Source of the DNA: Avispirillum sp959601495
GTDB taxonomy: Bacteria; Bacillota; Clostridia; Oscillospirales; CAG-272
Reading direction: 5' to 3'
Assembly: GCA_959601495.1 (NCBI GenBank)
Contig: CAUGPT010000027.1
Span: forward strand, 1 to 26,453
Length of the DNA: 26,453 nucleotides
Below the pieces are notes generated by a model, which was not told the DNA's origin, did no database searches, and saw only the letters and a program-made list of their open reading frames with translations. Shown here in pieces: positions 15,119 to 23,871 of the stretch. A program made the position numbers and the translations under genes. Position 1 is the stretch's first letter; each line of letters begins with the position of its first letter.

Positions 15119-16183
15119 ATGGCAGAATTCAGAAGAATCGGCGTGCTCACCTCCGGCGGCGACGCACCCGGCATGAACAACGCAATACGCGCTATAACCA
15201 GAGCGGCTCTCGCAAACGGCGTAGAGGTCATCGGCATCAACGGCGGATACAGCGGTCTTGTAAACGACAACGTCCGTCATCTCACCGCCCGCGACGTTTC
15301 CAACATCGTGAAGGACGGCGGCACAATCCTCTACTCCGACAGATGTCTTGAGTTCAAGACGGAAGAGGGCATGGCAAAGGCTATCGCCACCTGCAAAAAG
15401 TACAACATCGACGGCATTATCGCCTGCGGCGGCGACGGCACATTCCGCGGCGCGACAGACCTTTCCAACCGCGGCATACCCACCATCGGTATCCCCTGCA
15501 CCATCGACAACGACATTACATCCACCGACTACGCTATCGGCTACGACACCGCAATGAATACCGCAGTCGAGATGATAGACAGACTGCGCGACACCTGCGA
15601 AAGCCACGCGCGCTGCAACGTTGTTGAGGTAATGGGCAACCACGCGGGCGGGATCGCGATACAGTCCGCGATCGCCTGCGGCGCAGTTGACTGCGTTATC
15701 GCAGAGCAGCCCTTCGACGAAGAGGCAATGTATGAAAAGATGATCCGCCTGAAAAACGACGGCAAGCGCGGCTTTATCGTAGTTGTATCCGAGCTTATCC
15801 CCGGATACGCAGACCCCGCTTTTGCAAAGAAGATACAGGAGAGAACGGGTATCGAATCAAAGTTTGCCCGTCTCGCTCACGTTGTTCGCGGCGGCGACCC
15901 CACACTGCGCGACAGAATTGCGGGTGCAAAGATGGGCTCCGTTGCAGTCGCCGAGCTTCTGGCAGGCAAGTCCAACGTGGTCATCTGCGAGCAGAACGGC
16001 GAGACCGTTGCGGTCGACATCAACCTTGCGCAGACCGCAGACAGAATCTACAAGGGCAAGGCTGACAAGAGCGAAGCCGACAAATACAGCGACAGCGACA
16101 AGGCTGCGATCTTCGCCCTTTGCGACAAAAAGCACAAATACTTTGAGGATATGGTCGCTCTGCTCCACGAGATCAGCGGCTGA
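15119..16183 (+). CDS. pfkA: 6-phosphofructokinase, divergent PfkA-type
   Basis: Phosphorylates fructose 6-phosphate in glycolysis. 354 residues, about 35 longer than E. coli PfkA, with the extra at the C-terminus. Nucleotide-site motifs are LTSGGDAPGMN and ACGGDGTFRGA; the catalytic aspartate is D130 in TIDND. G107 matches the ATP-type residue (E. coli G104). Oddities: C127 stands where ATP enzymes have Gly (E. coli 124) and PPi enzymes Lys; N174 replaces the conserved Arg171; K248 replaces Arg243. R165 (E. coli R162), H254 and R257 are kept. It is clearly of the family, but donor and substrate are uncertain. Its own promoter and two terminators make it monocistronic. Confidence 0.9.
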   Translation: MAEFRRIGVLTSGGDAPGMNNAIRAITRAALANGVEVIGINGGYSGLVNDNVRHLTARDVSNIVKDGGTILYSDRCLEFKTEEGMAKAIATCKKYNIDGIIACGGDGTFRGATDLSNRGIPTIGIPCTIDNDITSTDYAIGYDTAMNTAVEMIDRLRDTCESHARCNVVEVMGNHAGGIAIQSAIACGAVDCVIAEQPFDEEAMYEKMIRLKNDGKRGFIVVVSELIPGYADPAFAKKIQERTGIESKFARLAHVVRGGDPTLRDRIAGAKMGSVAVAELLAGKSNVVICEQNGETVAVDINLAQTADRIYKGKADKSEADKYSDSDKAAIFALCDKKHKYFEDMVALLHEISG

Positions 16184-16199
16184 TTATACAGTAACATCA

Positions 16200-16233
16200 A
16201 AAAGACCTTTGCCGAGACCGGCAAAGGTCTTTT
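16200..16233 (+). terminator. Intrinsic terminator 1 after the phosphofructokinase gene
   Basis: A perfect 15-bp stem (16200-16214 with 16219-16233), loop AGAC, 17 bases after the stop. Confidence 0.93.
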
Positions 16234-16244
16234 CTTAACAAAGA

Positions 16245-16280
16245 AGTGCCCCCGACGTACTCGTCGGGGGCACTCTTTTT
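16245..16280. terminator. Intrinsic terminator 2, possibly shared with clpC
   Basis: A perfect 13-bp stem (16245-16257 with 16262-16274), loop TACT, then CTTTTTT on the plus strand. It follows terminator 1 by 12 bases and might also end minus-strand clpC transcripts, although the T-run on that side is weaker. Confidence 0.88.
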
Positions 16281-16340
16281 TCAGCGTATGTATTTTACTG
16301 TTGCGACGCGGCACACGCAAGGCACCGTGAAGGGCGCGGG

Positions 16341-16450
16341 CGCTGCTTGGCACGGGCACTGTCAGTGTTGTGCGCTGCTTGGCACGGGCACTGTCAGTGT
16401 TGTGCGCTGCTTGGCACGGGCGCTGCTTGGCACGGGCACTGTCGTCGCCG
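16341..16450. repeat. 32-bp tandem repeat, 3.5 copies
   Basis: Two identical 32-bp units (16341-16372, 16373-16404), a 16-bp half unit (16405-16420) and a final unit whose last third diverges (16421-16450). Each full unit contains CACTGTCAGTG, an inverted repeat. It lies between the clpC stop and terminator 2; no gene is visible in 16275-16505. Perfect copies mean recent amplification. Confidence 0.93.
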
Positions 16451-16505
16451 GGCGCGGTGCGCTGCGAAGCGGGCCCGGATCGGCACCGGGTGCGGTGCGG
16501 AGTTA

Positions 16506-19070
16506 TTACTCCGCGCCGCCCTCTCCGTTGTCGTTTTCGGACGATTTGCCGCCGCCTTCGCCTTCGGACCGGCTGTCGGCAGCATTACCGTTCTCCGAAG
16601 GCTTGTCGCCGTCCGCCTTTTCCACGTCGGCAACTATCTTGCGATAAACGATCCTGTCGCCCTCAAGCTCCGCGCGGACGCTGTCGCCCTCGCCGATATT
16701 GCCAGAGAGCATCTCCTCGGAGAGACTGTCCTCAACGCGGCGAACGATAGCACGTCTCAGCGGACGGGCACCGTATACGGGATCAAAGCCCTCTTTCGCA
16801 AGCATTGCGACAACGCCGTCGCTGAACTCGATATTGATACCGCGCTCCGCGATACGCGACTTGACTTCGCCGAGCATAAGGGATGCAATGGCTTTGATGT
16901 TTTCGTCGCTCAGCTTGTTGAATACGATTATATCGTCGATACGGTTAAGAAATTCGGGACGGAACGTAGCCTTCAGCGCATCCATCACGGACTGTCTCAT
17001 GTTGGCATCGGCATCGCCCTCGGCGCTGTCGCTGTCGGCAAAGCCGAGACGCTTGGGCTCGAGTATCGAAGACGCGCCTACGTTTGAAGTCATGATGATG
17101 ATGCAGTTCTTGAAGTCCACACGGCGGCCCTGAGCGTCGGTAAGGATACCGTCGTCAAGTATCTGCAGAAGAATGTTGAACACATCGGGATGTGCTTTTT
17201 CGATCTCATCGAACAGCACAACGCTGTAGGGATGACGTCTGATCTTCTCAGTGAGCTGACCGCCCTCCTCATAGCCTACATATCCCGGAGGGGAACCTAT
17301 GAGCTTTGCAACGGAGTGCTTTTCCATGTACTCCGACATATCGACTCTTATCATCGCGTCGGGACTGCCGAACATAACGTCGGCAAGGACTTTTGAAAGC
17401 TCTGTCTTACCTACGCCGGTAGGACCGAGGAATATGAACGAGCCGACGGGTCTCTTAGGATCCTTGAGTCCGGTGCGTCCGCGGCGTATAGCTCTTGCAA
17501 CGGCTTCAACAGCCTCGTCCTGACCTATAACGCGCTCCTTGAGGATCTTGTCAAGGTTTAACAGCTTCTGACCTTCCTCCGCGGCAAGCTTGCGCACGGG
17601 GATGCCCGTCCATGCTGTTACGATATCCTCTATATCCTCCGCCTTTACAACGGTCTCGCCGCCGGCGGGAGAAGCGGACTTTGCGTTCTTTATCTCATCC
17701 TGCAGTTTTTTCTCGTCGTCTCTGAGGGAAGCCGCGCGCTCGTAATCCTCGCCGCGGATAGCCTCCTCCTTCTCGGCAAGAACGCCTTTCAGCTTTTCTT
17801 CAAGCTTTTTCACCTCGTCAGAGGGGGTAAATCCCTGAATGTGAAGCTTTGAAGCAGCCTCATCCACAAGGTCTATTGCCTTATCGGGCAAAAATCTGTC
17901 GCCGATATATCTTACGGAGAGCGCAACTGCAGCCTCGATAGCCTCGTCGGATATCTTCAGTTTATGATGCGCTTCGTATTTGTCCCTGAGTCCGTAAAGT
18001 ATCTGAACCGCCTCATCGGGTGTAGGCTCGCCTACCATGACGGACTGGAAACGTCTCTCAAGCGCAGCGTCCTTTTCGATATACTTACGGTATTCGTCAA
18101 TTGTGGTAGCGCCTATAAGCTGCATGGTGCCGCGCGCCAGTGCGGGCTTTATGATGTTTGCCGCATCGACAGCACCCTCCGCGCCGCCCGCGCCGATGAT
18201 CGTGTGTATCTCATCAACGAACAGGATTATGCGGGGGTTCTTCGCGACCTCCTCCATAACGCCTTTCATTCTCTCCTCAAACTCGCCGCGGTACTTTGCG
18301 CCCGCGATCATGGAAGAAATATCAAGAGTTACGATAGTGCTGTCTCTCAGGTTCTCGGGCACGGTGCCGTCGGCGATACGCTGCGCAAGTCCCTCAACAA
18401 CGGCTGTTTTACCTACACCGGGTTCACCGATAAGGCAAGGATTGTTCTTTGTACGGCGGGAGAGGATCTGAACGACACGCTCTGTCTCCTTTTCCCTGCC
18501 GATGATGGGGTCTATCCTGCCTTCCTTCGCGGCGCGCACAAGGTCTGTGCCGTACTTGGAAAGCGTGGGGCAGCCGGAGATGTTTTCCTTGTTCTCCTTT
18601 GCGCCGCCTGCCGACTCCGCGCCGGACTCGCCGCGCATACCTCCGAAATACTCGGAGATATCGTTTCTGATCTCGGCGGAAGACGCGTTCTGAGCGCGCA
18701 GCATTTTGTTCGCGAAGCAGTCTTCTTCGCTTACGATAGCAAGCAGCAGATGCTCTGTGCCTATATAGTTGTGACCGAGGCGGGCGGAGATATATGCGCT
18801 CTCCTCAATGATCTTTTTGGTCATGGGGGTCATGTCCGCGCCGGACACGTCGGAGGGCGCGCCCGTGCCGACGGCGGAAGCTATAAGCTCTCTCGTGGTG
18901 TCGGCGTCAACGCCTCTGTCTGTAAGTATACGGTACGCAATAGAGTCTGTCACGGACAGAAGGCCGAGCAGTATATGCTCTGTGCCCACATAGGTGTGAC
19001 CAAGCTCTCTTGCCTCCTCAAGCGCATTGTTAAGCGCAATTTTAGCTTTCTCGGTAAATCTCTGATTCAT
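16506..19070 (-). CDS. clpC: ClpC ATPase, unfoldase of the Clp protease
   Basis: AAA+ unfoldase that feeds substrates to ClpP; in Gram-positives it recognises arginine-phosphorylated proteins. 854 residues. The N-terminal Clp_N repeats (residues about 1-145), first AAA domain with Walker A GEPGVGKTAVV, a central UVR/M-domain (EKLKGVLAEKEEAIRGEDYERAA), and second AAA domain with GPTGVGKTELSKVLADVM are in the usual order. The C-terminal 30 or so residues are low-complexity (rich in G, E, S and N). The start at 19070 has AAAGGAA about 12 bases upstream, slightly long. Last gene of the ctsR-mcsA-mcsB-clpC operon; an 83-base gap with a hairpin separates it from mcsB. Confidence 0.97.
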   Translation of the reverse strand: MNQRFTEKAKIALNNALEEARELGHTYVGTEHILLGLLSVTDSIAYRILTDRGVDADTTRELIASAVGTGAPSDVSGADMTPMTKKIIEESAYISARLGHNYIGTEHLLLAIVSEEDCFANKMLRAQNASSAEIRNDISEYFGGMRGESGAESAGGAKENKENISGCPTLSKYGTDLVRAAKEGRIDPIIGREKETERVVQILSRRTKNNPCLIGEPGVGKTAVVEGLAQRIADGTVPENLRDSTIVTLDISSMIAGAKYRGEFEERMKGVMEEVAKNPRIILFVDEIHTIIGAGGAEGAVDAANIIKPALARGTMQLIGATTIDEYRKYIEKDAALERRFQSVMVGEPTPDEAVQILYGLRDKYEAHHKLKISDEAIEAAVALSVRYIGDRFLPDKAIDLVDEAASKLHIQGFTPSDEVKKLEEKLKGVLAEKEEAIRGEDYERAASLRDDEKKLQDEIKNAKSASPAGGETVVKAEDIEDIVTAWTGIPVRKLAAEEGQKLLNLDKILKERVIGQDEAVEAVARAIRRGRTGLKDPKRPVGSFIFLGPTGVGKTELSKVLADVMFGSPDAMIRVDMSEYMEKHSVAKLIGSPPGYVGYEEGGQLTEKIRRHPYSVVLFDEIEKAHPDVFNILLQILDDGILTDAQGRRVDFKNCIIIMTSNVGASSILEPKRLGFADSDSAEGDADANMRQSVMDALKATFRPEFLNRIDDIIVFNKLSDENIKAIASLMLGEVKSRIAERGINIEFSDGVVAMLAKEGFDPVYGARPLRRAIVRRVEDSLSEEMLSGNIGEGDSVRAELEGDRIVYRKIVADVEKADGDKPSENGNAADSRSEGEGGGKSSENDNGEGGAE

Positions 19071-19110
19071 AATTAAATACCGTTCCTTTCATTGGGAATT
19101 GTATCGCTTT

Positions 19111-19137
19111 GCTTCTCGTTTTTTATGCGGGAGAAGC
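19111..19137 (-). promoter_or_regulatory. Intercistronic hairpin between mcsB and clpC
   Basis: GCTTCTC (19111-19117) pairs with GAGAAGC (19131-19137) across a 13-base loop, 17 bases past the mcsB stop (19154). No T-run follows, so it may mark mRNA processing rather than termination. Confidence 0.45.
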
Positions 19138-19153
19138 ACCGCACACCCATGCT

Positions 19154-20158
19154 TTACAGCACGGCGTGTATACGCTCGGCACGCAGCCTGTCCCTCTCTG
19201 CGGAATCAAGATCCTTGCCGGCGCTTACCGTAAGCGTTGCCGGCAGCGTGCCTATAAGCAGCTCGTCAAGAGCCGCGGCGCTCATATCAGTTATATACCC
19301 GAGGCATATACCGAGACGAACGTCGGAATACAGCCTGAACATTTCGTCGCTGGTTACGGAATACGCATATTTCAGCGTGCCGTAAGATCTCATGATACGG
19401 TCGCGAAGCTGTGCGCCGTTTCTCTTATCAAGCTCGCCGCGGAGCCTGAGCTCCGTTTCGGCGATCTTTGCGGTAGCCTCTTTAAGATTTTCAAGTATTT
19501 CCTCTTCGGTCATACCCATAGACGAGCAGTTGGAGAACTGGTACAGACAGCCGCGGGCGGCGCTGCCCTCGCCCGTCATGCCGCGCATGGTAAGACCCAG
19601 TGCGGAAAGCTGATGGGATATGCCTTTGATCCTGCCCGTCAGCGTCAGCGCGGGCAGAAACATCATGACGGATGCTCTCATGCCCGTACCGAGATTGGTG
19701 GGACAATGTGTAAGATATCCGAGCTTTTCGTCATACGCAAGCTTTTCGGCTGCGTCGATCTTCTCCTCTGCCTTGCAGCAGGCTTCGAACGCGCCCTCAA
19801 GATCAAGACCCGCGCGAATGGACTGTATGCGCAGATGATCCTCTTCGCATACCATGACTACTACGCCCTCCGCCTTGTTTTCAACTATTGCGGCGGGAGT
19901 CGTCTTCTCGGCGAACTCGGGACTCACCAGATGGCGCTCCACCATGGAGAGCTTTTCGTTTCTCGGCAGTGCGGAGAAATCGGTGAAAACGTATTCTCCG
20001 TTTTTGCAGAGATCGTTTTTTACCTTTTCGATTATCTCAGACGCTCCCGCCTTGTCAAGTCTCGGCTCAAAGGGATAGTCCGCGAAGTTGCGCGCAAGGC
20101 GCACTCTCGATGATACATACACGTCTCTTTCGGCGTTTTTATCTTCATACCAATACAT
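19154..20158 (-). CDS. mcsB: Protein-arginine kinase McsB
   Basis: Phosphorylates arginine residues and so marks proteins for ClpC-ClpP. 334 residues, slightly shorter than B. subtilis McsB (about 360). ATP:guanido phosphotransferase signatures: SSRVRLARNF near residue 16, and the catalytic cysteine C152 in LTHCPTNLGTGMRASV. The start has a GGAGG site 7 bases upstream. It lies between mcsA and clpC in the stress operon, directly after mcsA (38 bases). Confidence 0.96.
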   Translation of the reverse strand: MYWYEDKNAERDVYVSSRVRLARNFADYPFEPRLDKAGASEIIEKVKNDLCKNGEYVFTDFSALPRNEKLSMVERHLVSPEFAEKTTPAAIVENKAEGVVVMVCEEDHLRIQSIRAGLDLEGAFEACCKAEEKIDAAEKLAYDEKLGYLTHCPTNLGTGMRASVMMFLPALTLTGRIKGISHQLSALGLTMRGMTGEGSAARGCLYQFSNCSSMGMTEEEILENLKEATAKIAETELRLRGELDKRNGAQLRDRIMRSYGTLKYAYSVTSDEMFRLYSDVRLGICLGYITDMSAAALDELLIGTLPATLTVSAGKDLDSAERDRLRAERIHAVL

Positions 20159-20196
20159 ATAAATTCCTCCGTTTCTCTCAGACCCTTTGACCGGTC

Positions 20197-20739
20197 TTAC
20201 TGAGCTCTCAGCTCGCGCAGTCTGTCACGCAGCACTGCCGCGTCCTCGTATTTTTCATCGCTTACAGCCTTTTTGAGCTGCTTTTCGAGAGATGCTATCT
20301 CGTTTTCACGGCTCTTTTCGGCTTTAAGCCCCGCGGGTGCTCTGCCGCGGTGCACGGAGTTGCCGTGCAGTCTGCCGAGGGTCGGCGCGAATTCTTCTTT
20401 GAACACCTCGTAGCATTCGGGGCATCCCGCCTTACCTTCGTTGCATATTTCGTCAAATGTCGCATTGCACTTGGGGCATCTCTTTGCGTTTCTGCGGGTC
20501 TTTTCCGGCAGTGAGCCGCCGAGCAGACCGCCCAGAAGTCCTCCGCCGAATACATCGGGGAAATCAAAGTCAAACATATGACTCATATCGGGCATTTCAA
20601 ATTTTGAGAAGAACGGACCGTTCTTCTTTTCCATTTCCGCTGCGCAGTCGGGGCACAGCGCGTACTTTGTTTCTTTACCGTTGATGACCTCGCGATAGAA
20701 TACCGTTGCTTCGTTTTTCTTACAGTTCGTGCATTTCAT
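20197..20739 (-). CDS. mcsA: McsA, zinc-finger activator of McsB
   Basis: 180 residues. Four CxxC motifs: C3-C6, C29-C32, a CPKC and a CPEC, expected to bind zinc. A glycine-rich linker (FGGGLLGGLLGGSLP) joins the halves. The C-terminus (SLEKQLKKAVSDEKYEDAAVLRDRLREL) is a UVR domain. McsA stimulates McsB and links it to CtsR and ClpC. AAAGGA precedes the start at 20739. Confidence 0.96.
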   Translation of the reverse strand: MKCTNCKKNEATVFYREVINGKETKYALCPDCAAEMEKKNGPFFSKFEMPDMSHMFDFDFPDVFGGGLLGGLLGGSLPEKTRRNAKRCPKCNATFDEICNEGKAGCPECYEVFKEEFAPTLGRLHGNSVHRGRAPAGLKAEKSRENEIASLEKQLKKAVSDEKYEDAAVLRDRLRELRAQ

Positions 20740-20792
20740 AATATCTTCATCCTTTCGCTATCGATTGTATGTTAAATGTTTATTAACCTATG

Positions 20793-21248
20793 TTAGCCCA
20801 TAAGCGCTATCAGAACGTGCCGCATTATGTCGGCGCGCAGGGCGTTTCTGCCGTCAGCAGACCGCACTCTTTCAAGCGCCGCGTCGGAGCAGCTGCTTTT
20901 GATCATGCGCGCTTCGCGATTTGTGATCGCGCCGCTGTCCGCAAGATTGCGGATGTAAGCCTGCGCTTCTCTCTCGCTTATGCCGTCGCCGATGGCGTAG
21001 AAGAAGTGCGTCAGGTACTGATCCTTCGTCATGGGCACCCGGATGATCTTTATATATCCGCCGCCGCCGCGCCTGCTTTCGGTGCGGTAGCCGCGCTCGG
21101 GAGTGAACCTTGACGATATGACGTAGCTTACCTGACTTGGTACGCACCCCACGGACTGCGCCAGATCGTTTCTCTGTACATTGGCGCTTCCGTCGCCGTC
21201 ATCTATCATTTGTTCTATTAGTTTTGCTATCTGATCTGTTATCAACAT
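20793..21248 (-). CDS. ctsR: CtsR, repressor of class III heat-shock genes
   Basis: 151 residues. ITDQIAKLIEQMI at the start, RNDLAQSVGCVPSQVSYVISSRFTPERGY (HTH and wing region) and the glycine-rich wing SRRGGGGYIKIIRV are diagnostic. CtsR binds tandem heptads (A/G-GTCAAA, 3-base spacer) and is inactivated by heat through its glycine-rich loop. Start at the ATG at 21248, with GAGGTG 8 bases upstream; a GTG nine bases earlier would overlap that site. First gene of the operon, with its own binding sites upstream. Confidence 0.97.
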   Translation of the reverse strand: MLITDQIAKLIEQMIDDGDGSANVQRNDLAQSVGCVPSQVSYVISSRFTPERGYRTESRRGGGGYIKIIRVPMTKDQYLTHFFYAIGDGISEREAQAYIRNLADSGAITNREARMIKSSCSDAALERVRSADGRNALRADIMRHVLIALMG

Positions 21249-21262
21249 GATCCGCACCTCAC

Positions 21263-21279
21263 TTTGACCTTTCCTGACT
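21263..21279 (-). promoter_or_regulatory. CtsR box downstream of the promoter
   Basis: Minus strand AGTCAGG-AAA-GGTCAAA matches the CtsR consensus (A/G-GTCAAA N3 A/G-GTCAAA) except in the last two bases of the first heptad. It lies between the -10 box and the ctsR ribosome site. Confidence 0.8.
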
Positions 21280-21289
21280 TTCTGGATAT

Positions 21290-21318
21290 ATGATAGCGCA
21301 AAGGTCAGTGAAAGTCAA
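21290..21318 (-). promoter_or_regulatory. Promoter of the ctsR operon
   Basis: Minus strand: TTGACT (21313-21318), 17 bases, TATCAT (21290-21295). The -35 hexamer is embedded in the CtsR heptads, and one more box follows the -10. Confidence 0.75.
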
Positions 21319-21335
21319 AGTCAAAGAAAGTCAAA
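21303..21335 (+). promoter_or_regulatory. Two further CtsR boxes over the -35 region
   Basis: Plus strand GGTCAGT-GAA-AGTCAAA (21303-21319) and AGTCAAA-GAA-AGTCAAA (21319-21335), sharing one base. The second is a perfect consensus. Together with the box at 21263-21279 they flank the promoter from both sides. Confidence 0.9.
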
Positions 21336-21480
21336 CAAGTCCGGCGGTGGACGATCGTATTCACAAAATACGCTTTTTTCTCGTTATTTCTCACTAAATC
21401 AAACTATTTTGCACTTTTTTGATTTTTTCAAAAAATCATCCGAAAGTCAAAAAATACGCGGCAAAGAGCATATGTGTTTA
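21336..21480. other. AT-rich divergent intergenic region
   Basis: No gene between ctsR and the response regulator. It holds a 19-base palindrome (TGATTTTTT, C, AAAAAATCA at 21420-21438) and one isolated CtsR-like half-site, AAAGTCAAA at about 21443. Confidence 0.55.
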
Positions 21481-21509
21481 TTGATTTACAAAATAAAGCA
21501 ATGTATAAT
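21481..21509 (+). promoter_or_regulatory. Promoter of the two-component system
   Basis: TTGATT (21481-21486), 17 bases, TATAAT (21504-21509). Confidence 0.8.
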
Positions 21510-21549
21510 ATATGTATAAACTCAGAAGATGCGAACGGAGGCAGTGGCT

Positions 21550-22245
21550 ATGTACGACATACTTGTAGCGGACGACGAAGAAATGATCCGCAGACTTATC
21601 GCAAAATATGCCGAGTTTGAGGGGCACCGCGTAAGCGAGGCTGCCGACGGCATGCAGGCAGTGGAGATGTGCCGCAAAAAGAACTACGATATACTGATCT
21701 GCGATATTATGATGCCGGAGCTTGACGGATTTTCCGCCTGCCGCGAGATACGCAAGTTCTCGGATATACCTATAATCATGCTCTCCGCCAGAGGCGAGGA
21801 ATACGACAAGCTCAACGGATTTTCCCTGGGCATTGACGACTACGTTGTAAAGCCCTTTTCGCCGAAAGAGCTTATGATGCGTATTGACGCGGTCATGAGC
21901 CGATACAAAAAGAACCGCGGAGCCGCGTCGGACGCGGACAGCCACGAGGTGTTTGAGATCGGAGAGCTGCGCGCGGACCTTACGGCGCGCGTTGTCACCG
22001 TCGGCGACAAACGTGTGGATATGTCGCCGAAGGAATACGATCTTCTTTTCTACCTTATAAAAAACAAAAACGTTGCCCTCTCCCGCGAAAAGCTCATAAC
22101 CGAAGTGTGGGGCTACGACTACTACGGCGACGACCGCACCCTTGACACGCACATTAAGCTTCTTCGCCGCAGCCTCGGGGACAGCGCCAAATATATCGTT
22201 ACACTGAGAGGAGTCGGCTACCGTTTTGACACGAACGCACAGTAA
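21550..22245 (+). CDS. OmpR/PhoB-family response regulator
   Basis: 231 residues. Receiver domain residues 1-115 with acidic pocket D8-D9, phosphoacceptor D52 (ICDIMMPELDG), the LSARG switch residue and the conserved lysine in VVKPFSP. Residues about 130-230 are the winged helix Trans_reg_C (MSPKEYDLLFYLIKNKN; DTHIKLLRRSLGD; TLRGVGYRF). Start at 21550 has GGAGG 8 bases upstream; the first in-frame ATG 21 bases earlier lies before it. The histidine kinase follows at once. Target genes are not identifiable here. Confidence 0.95.
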   Translation: MYDILVADDEEMIRRLIAKYAEFEGHRVSEAADGMQAVEMCRKKNYDILICDIMMPELDGFSACREIRKFSDIPIIMLSARGEEYDKLNGFSLGIDDYVVKPFSPKELMMRIDAVMSRYKKNRGAASDADSHEVFEIGELRADLTARVVTVGDKRVDMSPKEYDLLFYLIKNKNVALSREKLITEVWGYDYYGDDRTLDTHIKLLRRSLGDSAKYIVTLRGVGYRFDTNAQ

Positions 22246-22252
22246 AAAAGAA

Positions 22253-23866
22253 ATGCCGGCGCAAGCAGCACCGAAAATTCGGCGCCGCGCCGGAATGAAG
22301 GTTAAAATGTTTGCGTATCTCGCGCTGTTTTCACTTATTGTTTTGGGAGTCATATGGCTGTTTCAGATAACGCTTCTGAAGCCGGTGTACCGCTCCAGCG
22401 TGCGCCGTCAGACAGAAGGCGCCGCACGCAGCATTTCATCTCTTGATACCGACAGCGGCGGTTATCAGAGCAATGTATACGACATCGCCTCGCGCTACGG
22501 GCTTTGCGTTTCCGTTTTCAAAATCGCCGAAACATCCTCCGGGAAAACCGCGGAAGAGATCGTGCGCGCCCATACTGCAAACGCCTGCATAATCCACTCC
22601 ACGTTTACAAACGAGGGACTTTTCTCGGAGCTGTACGCGCAGGCGCTGCAAAGCGGCGACGGCACCTGTCTTGAAGAGCTCGGCACGGACTCGCCCGGCA
22701 GCGGCGCAAGCTTTATCTGCGCAGCGCTGAAAGACGGCGACGGAGCATCGTACCTTACAGTCGTCAACAAAAACGTTCAGCCCGTGGACGCGACCGTTGC
22801 GACGCTTAGACTTCAGATGATATATATATCCCTTATACTCATCTGCGTTTCGGCTCTCGCGGCGTATATCATATCCTCAAGAGTGACGCGCCCCGTCACC
22901 GCCATGAACGAGGAGGCAAAAAAGCTTGCCACGGGCGATTACAACGTAAACTTCTCCGGCGGGTCGTATCTCGAGACCTGCCAGCTCGCGGGCACACTGA
23001 ACTACGCCGCAGAGGAGCTTTCAAAGCTTGATACCATGCAGAAGGAGCTTATCGGAAACATCTCGCACGACCTGAGAACGCCGCTTACGATGATAGCGGG
23101 CTACAGCGAGGTCATGCGCGACATACCGGGCGAGATGACCGCGGAAAACATGCAGATCGTTATTGACGAAACGAACCGCCTTTCCTCGCTTGTAAACGAT
23201 ATGCTCGATCTTTCCCGTCTGACCGGCGGAAAAAGAGAGATAAGAAGAATTCTCTTCTCTCTCACCGAGTGCGTCAGAGAGACTGTCAGACGTTTTTCAA
23301 AGCTCAAGAGCGTGCAGGGGTACACCGTTACGTTTACGGCTGACAGAGACGTGTACGTAAACGCCGACGAAACACTGATACTTCAGGTGATATACAATCT
23401 TGTGAGCAACGCCGTGAATTACACCGGCGACGACAAGTCGGTGGAAATACGGCAGGATGTGAAGGACGGCATCTGCCGCATTACGGTGAGCGACACGGGA
23501 GACGGCATACCTCCGGAAAAGCTTCCTTATATATGGGACAGATACTACCGCACGGGCGATTTTCACAAGCGCGCCGTGTGCGGCACGGGTCTGGGACTTT
23601 CTATCGTAAAGGGCGCGCTTATACTTCACGGCGCGCAGTTCGGCGTGTCAAGCACCGTTGGCAAAGGCTCTTCGTTCTGGTTTGAGCTGCCCGAGGCAGA
23701 CGCACCGGACGGCAGCGCGCCGACCGACACAAAGGGCACCGATACAAGCGGCTCTGCCGCGCCCGACCGCGCGGATACGGCGCGGCAAAGTAATGCCGCA
23801 CCGCCGCTCCATGACATTCCCGCCGGCGGCGAAGCCGACGGGCAGCAGCCAGACATCAAAGGATAA
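22253..23866 (+). CDS. Sensor histidine kinase with HAMP domain
   Basis: 537 residues from the ATG at 22253, which lies 7 bases past the response-regulator stop. The exact start is unsure: a TTG at 22226 and an ATG at 22295 are alternatives, and no strong ribosome site is seen. TM1 is at about 18-38, an extracytoplasmic sensor loop at 39-184, TM2 at about 185-208, and HAMP at 209-262. The phosphorylated histidine is H272 in ISHDLRTPLTMIAGYSE. The ATPase domain has NLVSNAVNYTG, DTGDGIPPEKL and CGTGLGLSIVKG. A tail of about 57 residues, rich in A, D, P, S and T, follows the catalytic domain and has no known domain. Partner of the preceding regulator. Confidence 0.93.
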   Translation: MPAQAAPKIRRRAGMKVKMFAYLALFSLIVLGVIWLFQITLLKPVYRSSVRRQTEGAARSISSLDTDSGGYQSNVYDIASRYGLCVSVFKIAETSSGKTAEEIVRAHTANACIIHSTFTNEGLFSELYAQALQSGDGTCLEELGTDSPGSGASFICAALKDGDGASYLTVVNKNVQPVDATVATLRLQMIYISLILICVSALAAYIISSRVTRPVTAMNEEAKKLATGDYNVNFSGGSYLETCQLAGTLNYAAEELSKLDTMQKELIGNISHDLRTPLTMIAGYSEVMRDIPGEMTAENMQIVIDETNRLSSLVNDMLDLSRLTGGKREIRRILFSLTECVRETVRRFSKLKSVQGYTVTFTADRDVYVNADETLILQVIYNLVSNAVNYTGDDKSVEIRQDVKDGICRITVSDTGDGIPPEKLPYIWDRYYRTGDFHKRAVCGTGLGLSIVKGALILHGAQFGVSSTVGKGSSFWFELPEADAPDGSAPTDTKGTDTSGSAAPDRADTARQSNAAPPLHDIPAGGEADGQQPDIKG

Positions 23867-23871
23867 TAAAA

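Noticed and set aside
16341..16450. Possible CRISPR array
   Set aside because: Units abut with no unique spacers and no cas genes are present; it is a plain tandem repeat.
17964..19076. A 370-codon plus-strand frame opposite clpC
   Set aside because: Antisense to a fully conserved gene, with no recognisable protein features.
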